Below the pieces are notes generated by a model. It had not been told where the DNA came from and did not search any database. It was given only the letters and a program-made list of their open reading frames with translations. Source: VFZS01 sp964353255 (GTDB taxonomy: Bacteria; Acidobacteriota; Terriglobia; Bryobacterales; Bryobacteraceae). Taken from it: 24,746 nt of DNA. Below, piece by piece: positions 14,010 through 21,091 of the stretch (its first letter is position 1; every line of letters begins with the position of its first letter). Position numbers and translations under genes: made by a program. Where the stretch lies: the NCBI GenBank assembly GCA_964353255.1, contig CAYGVJ010000083.1:1-24746 (forward strand). The letters run 5' to 3'.

Positions 14010-16842
14010 TCCGCAGGGCCTCCGCGACCCTTGCCATCACTTCCTGCCAGTCGCCGGGCCGCGCTTGCCGGAACAGGCGCATGCTGGGATACCAGGGCGA
14101 GTCCTCGCGCTCCAGCAGCCAGCGGTAATCGGCCGCGGTCGCCAGCAGCGTCCACACCGGCTTACCCAGCGCGCCGGCCAGGTGCGCGACCATCGAATCC
14201 ACCGAGATCACCAGGCCCAGGCTCAGGATCGCGGCCGCCGTGTCGGCGCAGTCGCGGAACTCCGCGCCCAGGTGCGTCACCCCCTCGAGTTCCCCGGACC
14301 GCGGACCGACTTGCAGGCTGAACAGGGCGCAGCCCGGAATTCCGGCCAGCGCGGCGAAGTGCCCGCCCGGCATCGAGCGGTTGCGGTCGTTGGCCTGGCT
14401 CGGGTTGCCGGCCCAGGCCAGACCGACGCGGAACCCATCCGCCTGCCCCACACGCTCGCGCCAGTGCTCGACCAGCGCCGGGTCCACCGAAAGATAGGGA
14501 ACCGCGGCGGGAGTGGTTTCGAGCGTGGTCCCCAGTACGCGCGGCAGGCTCTGAAGCGACAGGTGGACATCGAAATCGGGCAGCGTAGATCCGAACGGGA
14601 TGACTTGGTTCACGCCGGGCGCCGACTCGAGCAGCCCAGCCAGGGGCGGCTGGCACTCGACCAGCACGGTTCCGCCGGCGCGCTTCACCAGCGCCGCATA
14701 ACGGATGTACTGAACGGTGTCACCCAGCCCCTGCTCGGCCCACAGCAGGATGCGCCTGCCCTCGAGCGGCGAGCCGTCCCAGGGCGGCTGCGGGAACGGG
14801 GTGGCCGAAACTCCACCCGCTCTCCAGCGCCACTCGAACTCCTTCCACCCCGGCTCGAAGCGGCCGCGCGCCAGCAGGTGCTGCGCGACGGTGAGGTGCA
14901 GTTGATCGGCCATGCGCTCGACAACGCCGGGCCAATCGCCTCGGCGCGATTGCCGGAACAGGCGCGCCGTCGGATACCAGGGGCTGTAGTCCACGTTCAG
15001 CAACCAGCGCCAGTCCGGGGAGAGCTCCAGCAGGATCCACACGGGCTTGCCCAGCGCTCCGGCCAAGTGGCCAATCAGGCTGTCGATCGAAATGACCAGA
15101 TCCAGGTTCAGGACCGCGGCGGCCGTATCGACGATGTCGCCCGACTCCTCCTCCAGGTTGACAACCTCAAAACCAGGCGGCAGGGCCTCCAATTGCTCGG
15201 CGCCCGGGCCGCGCTGGAGGCTGAAGAACGCCGTGTGCGGAACCCGCCCCAGTTCCGCCAAGGCGGCCAGCGGAATCGAGCGCGCCCGGTCGCGCTGGTG
15301 CTTCGGGTTGCCCGACCACGCCAGCCCGATCTTGAACCGGTCGGTCGAGCCCATGCGCGCCCGCTGGCGCTCCACGCGCTCCGGGTCCACCTTGAGGTAG
15401 GGCACCCGCGCCGGGATGCTCGCGGCCTGGGTGCGGAAGATGCCCGGCAGGCTCAGCAGCGGCGCGTGCAGATCGAACTCCGGCAGGGGCCCGCCGGCGG
15501 GCACGACGCGGTCGACTCCCTCCAAACCCTCCAGCAGTGGGATCAGCCGCGGCTGGCATTCCAGAATCAGGCCGGCGCCCGAAGCCGCTTTCACCACGGG
15601 CAGATAGCGGATGAACTGGATGGTATCGCCGAGTCCTTGCTCCACGTGAATAAACACCGTGCGGCCCGGAACCGCCGAGCCGTCCCAACGCGCCCGGGGA
15701 ATCGTCCGCCTGCCGAACTCCTTCCCTTTCCAGCGCCATTCGTATTCCGGCCAGCCACGCTCGAAATCGGCCAATTGCAGCCAGGCCATGGCGCGGTTGA
15801 CGTGAGCGTCCGCCAGATCGGGGCTCAGACGCAGGGCTTCGTCGAAGCGCTCGAGGGCTTCCTGGAAACGGCCCAGCCGTTGCAAACCGAAGCCGAGCTT
15901 GTTCTGGAATTCGCCGCTGTGCGGCTTGAGTTGGATTGATCGCAGGTAGGAGGCCAGGGCCTCCTCGGCCCGCTCCTCCCTGGCACGCACATCGCCCAGG
16001 TTGGAGTGGGCCTCCGCCAGGTCGGGCTTCAGCTCCAGCGCTTTCAGCGTCGAGACGGCGGCCTCTTCCAGCCGCTTCTGCTCCAGCCGGACCATTCCCA
16101 GATTGGCGTGGGCTTCGGCCAGCGAGGGCTTCAACTCCAGCGCGTGGCGCGTCGCCGCTTCGGCCTCGGCGAAGCGGTCCTGTTTGACCAGGATGGCGGC
16201 GAGGTTCGAGTGGGCTTCGGCCAGGTCCGGCCGGTAGTTGAGCGCCCGCTGGCAGCAAGCCGTCGCCTCCTCCAGGCGGTTCTGCTCCTTGAGGGCGCCG
16301 CCCAGGTTCACCCAGGCTTCCGCGTACGCGGGCCGCAAACGCACCGCCTCGAAGTAGCAGGCGATTGCCTCCTCCGCGCGCCCCAGCGCGGCCAGCGTGT
16401 TGCCCAGGTTGTTGTGGGCCTCGGCGTATTCCGGCTGGAGCCGCAGCGCCTCGCGGTAGTGGGCCACCGCCTCCCCGTACCGCTTCTGCGCCTGAAAGGC
16501 CGTCGCCAGGTTGATGTGCGCATCGGGGTAGTCCGGGTGCAGCTCCAGCGCGCGCTGGAACAGACGCTCCGCCTCGGCTACCCGGCCCTCGGCCTGGAGA
16601 ATCGTGCCGAGGTTATTGTGGAATGCGGGGATCGCGGGGTTCAGCCGGATGGCCCGCTCGATCAGCTCGACCGCCGCGTCGTGCCGCCCCAGCTGGTGAG
16701 CGGTCATCCCCAGCAGGTGCAGCGCATCGACATTGTGCGGATCCTGCGCCAGGACTTCGCGGTAGAGGCCCTCGGCCTGCCCCAGCCGGCCCGCCTGCTG
16801 GTGAGCCAGCCCGCCGGTGAGCGTTTCAAGAACGGTGGGCAT
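13993..16842 (-). CDS. TPR protein with two tandem GT9-like glycosyltransferase domains
   Basis: 949 residues. About ten TPR units span residues 1-350. Two homologous heptosyltransferase-like (GT9-fold) domains follow, at about 358-655 and 660-945. Each starts FExGWxEFEWRW and contains EQGLGDTxQxIRY, an LECQPRL or VECQPPL block, and DSLIGHLAGALGKPVW or DSMVAHLAGALGKPVW. Each closes with WLL...DSPWYPxxRLFRQ. The usual TPR-GT9 protein of this family, such as the one at 17862-19310, has only one such domain, so this is an internal duplication. Family members are annotated as TPR-containing glycosyltransferases, but few are characterised, and donor and acceptor are unknown. ATG at 16842 has GAGG about 10 bases upstream. 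The 114 bases before it hold no convincing gene. Confidence 0.9.
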   Translation of the reverse strand: MPTVLETLTGGLAHQQAGRLGQAEGLYREVLAQDPHNVDALHLLGMTAHQLGRHDAAVELIERAIRLNPAIPAFHNNLGTILQAEGRVAEAERLFQRALELHPDYPDAHINLATAFQAQKRYGEAVAHYREALRLQPEYAEAHNNLGNTLAALGRAEEAIACYFEAVRLRPAYAEAWVNLGGALKEQNRLEEATACCQRALNYRPDLAEAHSNLAAILVKQDRFAEAEAATRHALELKPSLAEAHANLGMVRLEQKRLEEAAVSTLKALELKPDLAEAHSNLGDVRAREERAEEALASYLRSIQLKPHSGEFQNKLGFGLQRLGRFQEALERFDEALRLSPDLADAHVNRAMAWLQLADFERGWPEYEWRWKGKEFGRRTIPRARWDGSAVPGRTVFIHVEQGLGDTIQFIRYLPVVKAASGAGLILECQPRLIPLLEGLEGVDRVVPAGGPLPEFDLHAPLLSLPGIFRTQAASIPARVPYLKVDPERVERQRARMGSTDRFKIGLAWSGNPKHQRDRARSIPLAALAELGRVPHTAFFSLQRGPGAEQLEALPPGFEVVNLEEESGDIVDTAAAVLNLDLVISIDSLIGHLAGALGKPVWILLELSPDWRWLLNVDYSPWYPTARLFRQSRRGDWPGVVERMADQLHLTVAQHLLARGRFEPGWKEFEWRWRAGGVSATPFPQPPWDGSPLEGRRILLWAEQGLGDTVQYIRYAALVKRAGGTVLVECQPPLAGLLESAPGVNQVIPFGSTLPDFDVHLSLQSLPRVLGTTLETTPAAVPYLSVDPALVEHWRERVGQADGFRVGLAWAGNPSQANDRNRSMPGGHFAALAGIPGCALFSLQVGPRSGELEGVTHLGAEFRDCADTAAAILSLGLVISVDSMVAHLAGALGKPVWTLLATAADYRWLLEREDSPWYPSMRLFRQARPGDWQEVMARVAEALRSASTR

Positions 16843-16956
16843 CTCGTAAAGCCTCGGCCACGTCCACGTTCAGAATGCCCTTGCCAACACCACACCCTTC
16901 ACATACTCCTTCCCTACAACATCTGCGTGCGTAGACGTGGGCGGTCTTTCCCATGA

Positions 16957-17835
16957 CTAATCCTGCACACATGCCGGATGCACCGCATCCTCCGGCCTAC
17001 AACGTGTCATACCCACCAGATCGGCATTCCTGCCGCTCGGTACGCACAGCACATCAGCGCTACCCAAGTCGCCGAAGTCATTTTCCGGGTTCTTGGCGAA
17101 GTTGGCTTCATTATAGAGAGGTGATATATACCAATAGGCTTTGTAGTCTAATTCCTCAATGTATTCAACAAGCGCCTTGGCTCGCAGGCGCCTGTCATTC
17201 TCGATCAGCATTACCGGGTTGAAACGCTTGATGGTTGCGCGGGCGCCTTCCAGAACCTTCTTCTCCATGCCTTCGACGTCGATTTTCATGAAGTGGCACG
17301 CATCCAGGTCTAGCTGGTCAATGGTGAGCAGGTCGATAATGTCGTCTCCTTGCTCCCGTTGGCCTCCCGCGACCATGAAGTGTTCTTCTCCGTATCCCCC
17401 AAAGTTGCTGGAAGCGGAATAGTCGATCGCCGGCATTTTGATCTTTCCGGCCCTGTTTCCCACTACCGCACGATAACAGGTAATCCTGCTGGCATTGTTT
17501 AGCGCCATGTTGGCACAAAGCAAAAGATACAACACTATCTGGGGTTCGAAGGCGAGTACGCGGCCTGTTTTGCCCACGGCCTTGACCATGGGGAGCGTCA
17601 ATGTCCCGATGTGGGCGCCTACGTCAAGTGCCGTCATGCCTGGGCCTAGGGATTGTTCAATCAGACGCGCCTCGCCATAAGAGAACTCCCCCAATTGAAT
17701 AATCGACCGCCCAATATAGTCGTCGTGGGGGAGAAAGATCATGTTCCCGTAGCGGGTTTCTTTCAGGCCGAGGGGGAGATATGAAAGTCTGTGTAGCGGC
17801 TCTGGCTCGTCCAGAAGCTGGGCTGCTTTAGACAT
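16957..17835 (-). CDS. FkbM family methyltransferase, lower GC than neighbours
   Basis: A 292-residue FkbM-type class I methyltransferase. Motif I is TALDVGAHIGTLTLPMVKAV, followed by RVLAFEPQ with the acidic ribose-binding residue. The family's MKIDVEGMEKKVLEGARATI comes after LDACHF, and PVMLIEND follows it. ATG at 17835 is chosen. A GTG at 17865 overlapping the upstream stop (GTGA) would add ten basic residues, and neither has a clear ribosome site. Composition is visibly richer in A+T than the flanking genes, for example around 17100-17170, which suggests later acquisition. It sits between two TPR-GT9 genes and may methylate the sugar one of them transfers. Confidence 0.87.
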   Translation of the reverse strand: MSKAAQLLDEPEPLHRLSYLPLGLKETRYGNMIFLPHDDYIGRSIIQLGEFSYGEARLIEQSLGPGMTALDVGAHIGTLTLPMVKAVGKTGRVLAFEPQIVLYLLLCANMALNNASRITCYRAVVGNRAGKIKMPAIDYSASSNFGGYGEEHFMVAGGQREQGDDIIDLLTIDQLDLDACHFMKIDVEGMEKKVLEGARATIKRFNPVMLIENDRRLRAKALVEYIEELDYKAYWYISPLYNEANFAKNPENDFGDLGSADVLCVPSGRNADLVGMTRCRPEDAVHPACVQD

Positions 17836-17861
17836 ATCGCGCGATGGTTTCCGCCGCCGCT

Positions 17862-19310
17862 TCACTGACACACGACATGCTGCAAGGCCTCGGCCACGCG
17901 CTCGATGACCGGGCCCCATTCGCCCGGCGCGGGTTGCCGGAAGAGCCGCATGGTGGGATACCAGGGACTATCCTCCCGATTCAGCAGCCAGCGCCAATCG
18001 GCTTCAAACGGGAGCAGGGTCCACACCGGCGTCCCCAGCGCGCCGGCCAAGTGAGCCACCATCGTGTCCACGGAAATCACCAGATCCAGGTTCAGGATGG
18101 CCGCGGCCGTGTCGGTGATCTCACTGGATGCGTCTTCCAGATTCTGGATATCGAAGCCCTCCGGCCAGGCCTCCGCATGGTCCCTGACCGGCCTCTGTAA
18201 GCTGAAGAAGCGCACGCTCCGCACCTGAGCCAGCAGCGCCAAGTCGCTCTGGGCCAGCGAGCGGTCACGGTCGTTCTCGTACTCGGGCCTTCCCGCCCAT
18301 ACCAGGCCCACCTTCGGACGGCCGTCGTGCCACAGCCGCGCCCGCCACTCCTCGACCTTCTCCGCGGGGACCTTCAGGTAGGGCACTATGCGCGGCGCCG
18401 TTTCCAGGGTGGTCTTAAAGACCCGCGGCAGGCTCAACAAGGGCAGGTGCGCGTCGAAGTAGGGCAGCGGGGAGCCGGCCGCGATCACCTCGTCGATTTC
18501 CGGGATCATTTGAACCAGAGCCGCCAGCCGCGGCTGGCACTGCACCAGCACCGTGGCTCCGCTCTCCTTGACCATCGGAACGTAGCGAATGAACTGGATG
18601 GTGTCGCCCAACCCTTGCTCGGCGTGGAGCAGTATCCGCTCGCCCCGCGCGGGCGAACCGTCCCAGAGCGGGCCCTCGACGGCGCGGTCGGCAAAGCCTC
18701 GCGCCTTCCAGCGCCATTCGTACTCCAGCCAGCCGCGCTGGTAGTCCCCGAGCAGCAGCCAAATGAAGGCCCGGCCGGCGTGCGCATCCGCATCGCCCGG
18801 ATCCAGCCGCAGCGCCTCTTCGTAACACGCCAGCGCTTCCTGGTACAGCCCCTCAGCGCGCAGCGTGCTGCCCAGGCTGGCGTACCCCTGCGCGAAGTCC
18901 GGCTTCAACCGGACCGCCTCCAGGTGGTGCGGCAGAGCCTCTTGGTGCCGGCCCAACTGGGTCAGAGTGTTGGCCAGGTTGTTGTGCGCCTCGGCGTACT
19001 CGGGGTCCAGCCGCAGGGCCTCCTGGTAGCACAGCAAGGCTTCGCTGAAGCGATCCAGCCCGTGCAGCACGTTGCCCAGATTGTTGTGGTAGAACGGCGG
19101 GACCGGATTCAGGCTGATGGCCCGGGCGATGTGGCGCAGCGCCACCTCCGGCTGGCCGCCCTGAGCCGCGGCCACGCCCAGCATGTGCAGCGCGTCGGCG
19201 TTATCCGGCTCCCGCCGCAGGATCTCGTTGTACATGGCTTGGGCTTCCGCCAGCCGGCCCGCCCGGTGGCGTTCGAGCGCTTCAGCCAGCGTTTCGGAGA
19301 CGCTCAGCAC
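17862..19310 (-). CDS. TPR protein with one GT9-like glycosyltransferase domain
   Basis: 482 residues. Five TPR units fill residues about 1-180 (ADALHMLG, FYHNNLGN, AEAHNNLA, AQGYASLG, ADAHAGRA). A GT9-fold domain from about 188 to 478 opens with YQRGWLEYEWRW and holds HAEQGLGDTIQFIRYVPMVK, VQCQPRLAALV, RSLAQSDLALLA and VISVDTMVAHLAGALGTPVW. It ends DSPWYPTMRLFRQPAPGEW. The architecture matches TPR-containing family-9-like glycosyltransferases. It is the first island gene after csrA, 97 bases downstream of the csrA stop. GTG at 19310 is the only plausible start, with a weak AAAGGG about 12 bases upstream, and its N-terminus aligns with the TPR paralogues. The enzymatic activity is predicted from fold only. 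Confidence 0.9.
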   Translation of the reverse strand: MLSVSETLAEALERHRAGRLAEAQAMYNEILRREPDNADALHMLGVAAAQGGQPEVALRHIARAISLNPVPPFYHNNLGNVLHGLDRFSEALLCYQEALRLDPEYAEAHNNLANTLTQLGRHQEALPHHLEAVRLKPDFAQGYASLGSTLRAEGLYQEALACYEEALRLDPGDADAHAGRAFIWLLLGDYQRGWLEYEWRWKARGFADRAVEGPLWDGSPARGERILLHAEQGLGDTIQFIRYVPMVKESGATVLVQCQPRLAALVQMIPEIDEVIAAGSPLPYFDAHLPLLSLPRVFKTTLETAPRIVPYLKVPAEKVEEWRARLWHDGRPKVGLVWAGRPEYENDRDRSLAQSDLALLAQVRSVRFFSLQRPVRDHAEAWPEGFDIQNLEDASSEITDTAAAILNLDLVISVDTMVAHLAGALGTPVWTLLPFEADWRWLLNREDSPWYPTMRLFRQPAPGEWGPVIERVAEALQHVVCQ

Positions 19311-19403
19311 CGTGTTGCGTAACCCTTTCTCGAGGCCGTGAAAGAGCCGCCGGGAGCTCTGGGGGCCGGCAAGACGGGAGTCTCACCCCACACCACGGTT
19401 CCT

Positions 19404-19697
19404 TCACAGCTTCGCTCTCCAGGCGCGCACTCGTCGCACCTCGGTCTCAATGCCATCCTCGGCCCGCGGCCTGGGAACCACCCGGCTCGCCAGTTCCGCC
19501 AGCCGCTCCAGGCACAATCCCTGTGATGCGGCCAGGTTCTGCTCGCGCGTGAGCTTGACCTCTTTGCGCAGCACGGGAACTTCCGGCGGCGCCGTGACGG
19601 CGAGCTTGACCCGGAAGGGTCCGACCTCCGCGATCTGCACCTCGATGTCCTCGCCGATGACGATGGATTCTCCGGCGCGCCGCCGTATCACGAGCAT
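19404..19697 (-). CDS. csrA: Carbon storage regulator CsrA (with C-terminal extension)
   Basis: 97 residues. The first 55 are a recognisable CsrA: MLVIRRRAGESIVIGEDIEV, then VGPFRVKLAVTAPPEVPVLR, with R44 at the position of the RNA-contacting Arg of E. coli CsrA. CsrA dimers bind GGA motifs in mRNA leaders and block translation; in flagellated bacteria with FliW they repress flagellin. Residues 56-97 (LASQGLC-like start, ending VRRVRAWRAKL) form an extension beyond the usual 60-75-residue protein. ATG at 19697 has GGGAGG 4 bases upstream and overlaps the fliW stop by 10 bases, so the pair is translationally coupled. Confidence 0.93.
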   Translation of the reverse strand: MLVIRRRAGESIVIGEDIEVQIAEVGPFRVKLAVTAPPEVPVLRKEVKLTREQNLAASQGLCLERLAELASRVVPRPRAEDGIETEVRRVRAWRAKL

Positions 19698-20152
19698 GGG
19701 CCCTCCCGGCCGGCCGGGAACAGCGGATGCTGGTGAGAATAATCGGAATCGGCTTCGATGGCCTGGACCGCACAGCGCGTCTTGAGGTTGATCACGATGG
19801 GCGCCAGCAGGTTGACCGTGGTTTGCTGGTCCTCGGCCACCGACACAATGGTCAAACAGAGCACCTCCCTGCCGATCTCCGGCTGCCGGTCGTCGGCCAG
19901 GGCCAGGACGCGGAGATCTTCGGGCGCCACGCTCAATACGTAGTCCGGATCCACCACCTGCGCCGGCAGAGTGATGAAACACAGCTCCGGCCGCTTCAAG
20001 CTTTGCAGGAATACGACCGGCTTGATGCCAGGCTGCTCGAGGGCCAGGAAGCGGTCTTCCCTCTCGAAACCCGGCAGGCCGGCTGGGAACTCCAACACCG
20101 CCTCGTCGCTGTATTCGATTAGCCCGAAATGCTTGGTGGCAAGCTGCGGCAT
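19688..20152 (-). CDS. fliW: Flagellar assembly factor FliW (CsrA antagonist)
   Basis: 154 residues with the FliW signatures FGLIEYSDEAVLEFPAGLPG followed by FE, VVFLQSLKRPELCFITLPAQ, and the DYVLSVAPEDL/VTVNLLAPIVIN-like C-terminal half. The length is normal for the family. FliW binds free flagellin or, when flagellin is scarce, CsrA; this relieves CsrA repression of flagellin translation. Its place immediately before csrA is the classic arrangement and is the main argument that the downstream glycosylation genes serve flagella. ATG at 20152 has only a weak GAGG about 15 bases upstream. A sigma-28-like element lies 25-52 bases upstream. Confidence 0.94.
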   Translation of the reverse strand: MPQLATKHFGLIEYSDEAVLEFPAGLPGFEREDRFLALEQPGIKPVVFLQSLKRPELCFITLPAQVVDPDYVLSVAPEDLRVLALADDRQPEIGREVLCLTIVSVAEDQQTTVNLLAPIVINLKTRCAVQAIEADSDYSHQHPLFPAGREGPCS

Positions 20153-20176
20153 GGTTCGGCTGCGGCCTCTGGGTAG

Positions 20177-20204
20177 TTATCGTGCGTTTGCCTGCCGAAC
20201 GTTA
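20177..20204 (-). promoter_or_regulatory. Possible sigma-28 (FliA)-like promoter for fliW-csrA
   Basis: On the minus strand, TAAC (20204-20201) and CACGATAA (20184-20177) are separated by 16 bases. The sigma-28 consensus is TAAA-N15-GCCGATAA. The -10 box matches 6 of 8 and the -35 3 of 4, with the spacer one base long. It ends 24 bases before the fliW ATG. A chance match in GC-rich DNA is possible. Confidence 0.3.
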
Positions 20205-20213
20205 GTGCGGTGG

Positions 20214-20232
20214 GGCAGCCCGAGGGGCTGCC
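20214..20232 (-). terminator. Hairpin after the FAH-family gene; possible terminator without U-tract
   Basis: GGCAGCCC (20214-20221) and GGGCTGCC (20225-20232) pair perfectly over a 3-base loop, beginning 6 bases past the stop of the FAH-family gene on the minus strand. No T-run follows (CCACCGCACT), so termination efficiency is uncertain. It separates the catabolic genes from fliW-csrA. Confidence 0.4.
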
Positions 20233-20237
20233 GGCGC

Positions 20238-21083
20238 CTACTGGATCACGGCAGCGGGGTTGGACAACACGCCGATTTGCGGGCTGGCGATGGTGACCAA
20301 GTCACCGGCAGCCAGCGCCGAGTCGTCCCCAACCAGGATGCCCGTTCCCGTCAGCAGCACGGAGCCGGCCGGCACCGGGTTGGCGCGCAGCAGGTACTCG
20401 ATCACCTCGTCCAGCCTCCGCCGCAGATGCGCCGTCGAGACGGACCCGGAGAAGCGCTGCCGGCCTTCCCGAGTAATGGTGCAAGTCATGCTCACCGAGT
20501 AGGGGTCCGCCAGCTCATCCGCGGTCACGATCACCGGACCCAGGGCGCAGGAGGCGGCGTAGGTCTTCGATTGCGGGCGGTACAAGGGGCTGGCGCGCTC
20601 GATGTCCCGCGCCGAGACGTCGTCGGCCAAGGTGTAGCCCAGAATCCGCCCCTTGCGGCCCAGCACCACAGCCAGCTCCGCCTCCGGCACCGTGCAGGTG
20701 GAGTCAGGACGGATTCCGATCGGCTGGCCCGGCCCCACGCAAACGCGACCGGTTCCCTTTAACATAAGGTTGGGGCGCAACTGCTGGCAGGCCTGCCGGT
20801 AGATGCTTCCCTCGATGTCGTGCCAGGGGCAGCGGAACCCCGCCGCAGTGTCGTAAGCGCAGCCTAAGGCCCACACTTCCGCCGGGTGAATCGGGATGAC
20901 AGCCGCCGCCTCCATCGGATGGTGGCTGGCCAGTTCCGTCACCAACTCGGTCAGCGGCACCGACTCAGTCTCCGCTTTACGGATCAGATCGACGGTGGTG
21001 TAGTTGGGCACTACCCGCGCCCGGCCGTTTTCGAAAACCGCCGCCGTCACTCTGTTCTCGAATCTGATTTGTCCAAGCCGCAT
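20238..21083 (-). CDS. Fumarylacetoacetate hydrolase (FAH) family enzyme, probable 2-keto-3-deoxy-sugar-acid dehydratase/hydrolase
   Basis: 281 residues with the FAH-fold metal site: VPEAELAVVLG (E134, E136) and TLADDVSARD (D155). The N-terminal part contains WALGCAYDTAAGF and CPWHDIEGSIYRQ. The family includes fumarylacetoacetases, oxaloacetate decarboxylases and 2-keto-3-deoxy-pentonate dehydratases of the Weimberg-type pathway. Because the upstream gene, 8 bases away, is a ketoglutarate-semialdehyde-type dehydrogenase, dehydration of 2-keto-3-deoxy-pentonate to 2,5-dioxopentanoate is my preferred assignment. A hydrolase for a related deoxy-diketo acid cannot be excluded. ATG at 21083 has a weak purine-rich site (CTGGGA) directly before it. 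Confidence 0.85.
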   Translation of the reverse strand: MRLGQIRFENRVTAAVFENGRARVVPNYTTVDLIRKAETESVPLTELVTELASHHPMEAAAVIPIHPAEVWALGCAYDTAAGFRCPWHDIEGSIYRQACQQLRPNLMLKGTGRVCVGPGQPIGIRPDSTCTVPEAELAVVLGRKGRILGYTLADDVSARDIERASPLYRPQSKTYAASCALGPVIVTADELADPYSVSMTCTITREGRQRFSGSVSTAHLRRRLDEVIEYLLRANPVPAGSVLLTGTGILVGDDSALAAGDLVTIASPQIGVLSNPAAVIQ

Positions 21084-21091
21084 TCCCAGAC

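Noticed and set aside
9013..15939. Very long plus-strand open frames opposite the TPR genes (9013-11583, 11787-14321, 13975-15939)
   Set aside because: They are antisense shadows of GC-rich, repeat-coding minus-strand genes. They show no recognisable domain and follow the 34-codon rhythm of the opposite strand.
16826..16954. 42-codon frame with four cysteines upstream of the double-GT9 gene (MGKTAHVYARRCCREG...)
   Set aside because: It has no ribosome site, overlaps the start of the next gene and matches no family I know. It is more likely leader sequence.
19343..19360. Weak inverted repeat (AGAGC...GCTCT) between csrA and the TPR-GT9 gene as a terminator
   Set aside because: The stem is only 5 bp with an 8-base loop and two T bases after it, which is too weak to claim.
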